This document shows, one piece after another, positions 5,652 to 7,239 of a stretch of 7,239 nucleotides of DNA. Source of the stretch: CBDUBS01 sp965365445 (GTDB taxonomy: Bacteria; Bacteroidota; Rhodothermia; Rhodothermales; DASSAV01); assembly GCA_965365445.1 (NCBI GenBank), contig CBDUBS010000188.1, positions 1 through 7,239 on the forward strand. Direction: 5' to 3'. The position numbers were made by a program, and so were the translations under genes. The first letter of the stretch is position 1, and each line of letters opens with the position of its first letter. The notes under the pieces were generated by a model that did no database searches, was not told the origin of the DNA, and worked only from the letters and a program-made list of their open reading frames with translations.

Positions 5652-6550
5652 CAGACCAGCCTGTCGGCTATGATGAGCAGCACCAGCAGGGGCACGTACC
5701 GTATGGAGGCCATGAGCACCGCCCGGGCATCCTGCGTGGAGCGGCTGCGGTAAAACCGCACCGCAGGCACTAGAAACCAAACGCCGGCAGCCAGCGCGCC
5801 GGCGGCGTACAGGGGGCCGGTCACCCCGATCACCGTCGGCAATGCGCTCACGGCCACCAGAAGCCCGGTAAACAGCAGGGTTTGCCCGGCCGTCGAGCGG
5901 CCGTCGGGTTCCACCACCGGCAGCATGGCATACCGGGCGCGTCCGTAATCCTTGCGGTACATCCAGGCCAGCGAGAGGAAGTGCGGCATCTGCCAGAACG
6001 CCAGGATCAGGAACCACAGCACCCCGCCCGCTCCGATCTCGCCGGTGGCGGCCGTCCATCCTCCGAGGGCGGGCAGCGCCCCCGGCACCGTCCCGATGAG
6101 GGTGTTGTATTTCGTCTTGCGTTTCAGCGGGGTGTATACGTACAGGTACAGCACCACCGTGACCGCCGCCAGCACGCCGGTCAGCGGGTTGGTCAGGGGG
6201 CACAGCAGGCCCACCCCGGCCGTAACCAGCACGAACCCGAACAGGCGGGCCGCTTCGGGCCGGATGCGTCCGGCCGGCAGCGGCCGATCCGCCGTGCGGC
6301 GCATCTGCTCATCCAGGCGGTGCTCGTAGTAGTGGTTCAGCACGCCCACCCCTCCGGAGGTCAGCCCCACCCCCACCAGCAACACGGCCAGCGTACCCCA
6401 GGCCAGCCCCTCCGGCGACCCCAGCAAGAACCCGGCAAACGCCGACATCGTCACCAGAAAGGAGATTTCCGGCTTCGTCAGCATCCAGTAATCCCGCCAG
6501 ACGGACGGCCGCGCGGCGGCTACGGACAGGTTTTTTTCAGGAGGGGTCAA
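5651..6550 (-). CDS. ctaB: Protoheme IX farnesyltransferase (heme o synthase)
   Basis: A UbiA-superfamily membrane prenyltransferase that adds a farnesyl group to heme b, giving heme o, the first step of heme a synthesis. It is 299 residues with multiple membrane helices. The first Asp-rich motif is NHYYEHRLDEQMRRTADRPL (72-91): Glu76 takes the place of the first Asp, as in many CtaB/COX10 proteins, and Asp80 is kept. Other family marks are TKPEIS (25-30), YTPLKRKTKYNTLIGTVPGA (139-158) and FWQMPHFLSLAW (185-196). The start appears to be TTG at 6550: no in-frame ATG occurs until residue 23, which is already within the conserved region, and there is no Shine-Dalgarno. The ctaA stop is 25 bases upstream, so translation may depend on readthrough of ribosomes from ctaA. 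Seven consecutive A residues fall in codons 5-7. Confidence 0.95.
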   Translation of the reverse strand: MTPPEKNLSVAAARPSVWRDYWMLTKPEISFLVTMSAFAGFLLGSPEGLAWGTLAVLLVGVGLTSGGVGVLNHYYEHRLDEQMRRTADRPLPAGRIRPEAARLFGFVLVTAGVGLLCPLTNPLTGVLAAVTVVLYLYVYTPLKRKTKYNTLIGTVPGALPALGGWTAATGEIGAGGVLWFLILAFWQMPHFLSLAWMYRKDYGRARYAMLPVVEPDGRSTAGQTLLFTGLLVAVSALPTVIGVTGPLYAAGALAAGVWFLVPAVRFYRSRSTQDARAVLMASIRYVPLLVLLIIADRLV

Positions 6551-6575
6551 AAGGGAAACCGTACGATTGTTGATT

Positions 6576-7239
6576 TCAGGCAGCCGCCTGATAAACCAGC
6601 CGCTCGGAGCGCAGCCCGATGACGGCCGTAAGCACCGACGCGACGAACAAACCCGCGCCCACCAGCAGGTGCCCCGTATTGACGATCACCTGCACATTAC
6701 TCGGCCGGATCACGCCGGCTTCATCCAGCAACACGAAGTACGCCACCAGTCCGAGCAGGATCTGCACCACCAGCGCCGCAGCCATCCCGTAGGCCCCGCC
6801 CGCCAGCATCCGGTGCTCCGCAAACATCCACCGGACGTACAGCACCGACGCCAGCACGAACCCCGAGGCGGCAAACGCCCCCCCGATATGCAGGGCGGCC
6901 AGCCACGGATCGATCCCGGAGCCGGGGTGCCGCAGCAGCGCCCCGAGCAGGATCTGGAAAAACACCGCCGCCGCCGTCGCGAGGGTCAGCCGTCGCAGCG
7001 TCTCCCGCTTCGGGCCGGACGGCAGGGCGGCTCCCTCCCACCAGGAGCGGCTCGTAAACAGGGCCATCGCCGCCAGCAGGGCGAAAAAAAGCTGCGCCAC
7101 CCCTGCGTGCACCACCGCCAGATCCAGCGACAGCCAGACGACGCGCAACCCTCCAAGCACTCCCTGAAAGATCACCAGCCCCAGCGCCCCCACCGCGAGC
7201 CGCCGCATCCAGCGGCGAGGGTCCTTCAACCATGTCCAG
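6576..7239 (-). CDS. ctaA: Heme A synthase, COX15/CtaA family (N-terminus off window)
   Basis: A membrane heme O monooxygenase that converts the C8 methyl of heme o to formyl, producing heme a. The frame is open to the right edge, so the 5' part of the gene is missing; about 221 codons, roughly the C-terminal two thirds, are present. Counting from codon 7229, COX15-like patches are FQGVLGGLRVVWLS (21-34) followed by His41 (VVHAGVAQ), FQILLGALLRHPGSG (91-105), His114 (LHIGGAFA) and the final NTGHLLVGAG (184-193) with His187. Such histidines include the heme ligands of this family. Five or so hydrophobic helices alternate with short loops. A TTG at 7229 is not the true start, because conserved upstream residues (WTWLKDPRRW) continue in frame. 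It is the first visible gene of the operon that continues into ctaB. Confidence 0.92.
   Translation of the reverse strand, partial: WTWLKDPRRWMRRLAVGALGLVIFQGVLGGLRVVWLSLDLAVVHAGVAQLFFALLAAMALFTSRSWWEGAALPSGPKRETLRRLTLATAAAVFFQILLGALLRHPGSGIDPWLAALHIGGAFAASGFVLASVLYVRWMFAEHRMLAGGAYGMAAALVVQILLGLVAYFVLLDEAGVIRPSNVQVIVNTGHLLVGAGLFVASVLTAVIGLRSERLVYQAAA

Noticed and set aside
4207..5753. Several plus-strand open frames of 200-320 codons opposite the ABC genes
   Set aside because: High GC removes stop codons in antisense frames. The products are Arg/Pro/Gly/Ser-rich with no domains, and they lie opposite intact ABC transporter genes.
5652..6203. Upstream extension of the ABC ATPase frame through ctaB
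   Set aside because: The extension is out of frame with ctaB and low-complexity. The ABC domain starts right after the ATG at 5651, which overlaps the ctaB stop.

Overview
The window comes from a high-GC, aerobic bacterium. Heme A biosynthesis genes (ctaA, ctaB) imply an aa3-type cytochrome oxidase. The RlmN and CtaB sequence style, a COX15-type CtaA, and start sites that mostly lack a strong Shine-Dalgarno suggest a Rhodothermota/Bacteroidota-like lineage. That placement is an inference from remembered family sequences, not a search result. All recognisable genes but two lie on the minus strand.

Layout, left to right. (1) Positions 1-1226 hold the N-terminal ~408 codons of a HerA/DUF87-type ATPase on the minus strand, cut by the left edge before Walker B. 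(2) A 265-base gap follows, with short palindromes and no gene. (3) Positions 1492-2951 hold a minus-strand pair: rlmN (23S rRNA/tRNA A2 methyltransferase) and, 41 bases downstream, a 71-residue two-helix membrane protein of unknown function. (4) The divergent intergenic region upstream of rlmN carries a dispersed-repeat-like hairpin, two mutually exclusive GC hairpins and a possible 55-codon leader ORF. (5) Positions 3235-3812 (plus strand) hold a DUF433/DUF5615 pair with an ATGA overlap. It resembles a type II toxin-antitoxin module (VapBC-like, PIN fold), and the second gene is clearly more AT-rich than its surroundings, so it was probably acquired. (6) A convergent junction with several hairpins follows. 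(7) Positions 3937-7239 hold a tight minus-strand operon transcribed in the order ctaA (5' part off the window), ctaB, ABC ATPase, ABC-2 permease, with junctions of 25 bases, TGATG and ATGA.

How the genes work together. CtaB farnesylates heme b to heme o and CtaA oxidises heme o to heme a, both in the cytoplasmic membrane, for cytochrome oxidase assembly. The overlapping ABC transporter is therefore a candidate oxidase-assembly or heme/copper-related exporter, but its substrate cannot be read from sequence. The other blocks (HerA ATPase, rlmN pair, toxin-antitoxin-like pair) look functionally independent. I see no CRISPR array, tRNA, rRNA, transposase or phage gene. No wholly novel system is evident; the best leads are the HerA gene, whose partner would lie off the left edge, and the oxidase-linked ABC transporter.
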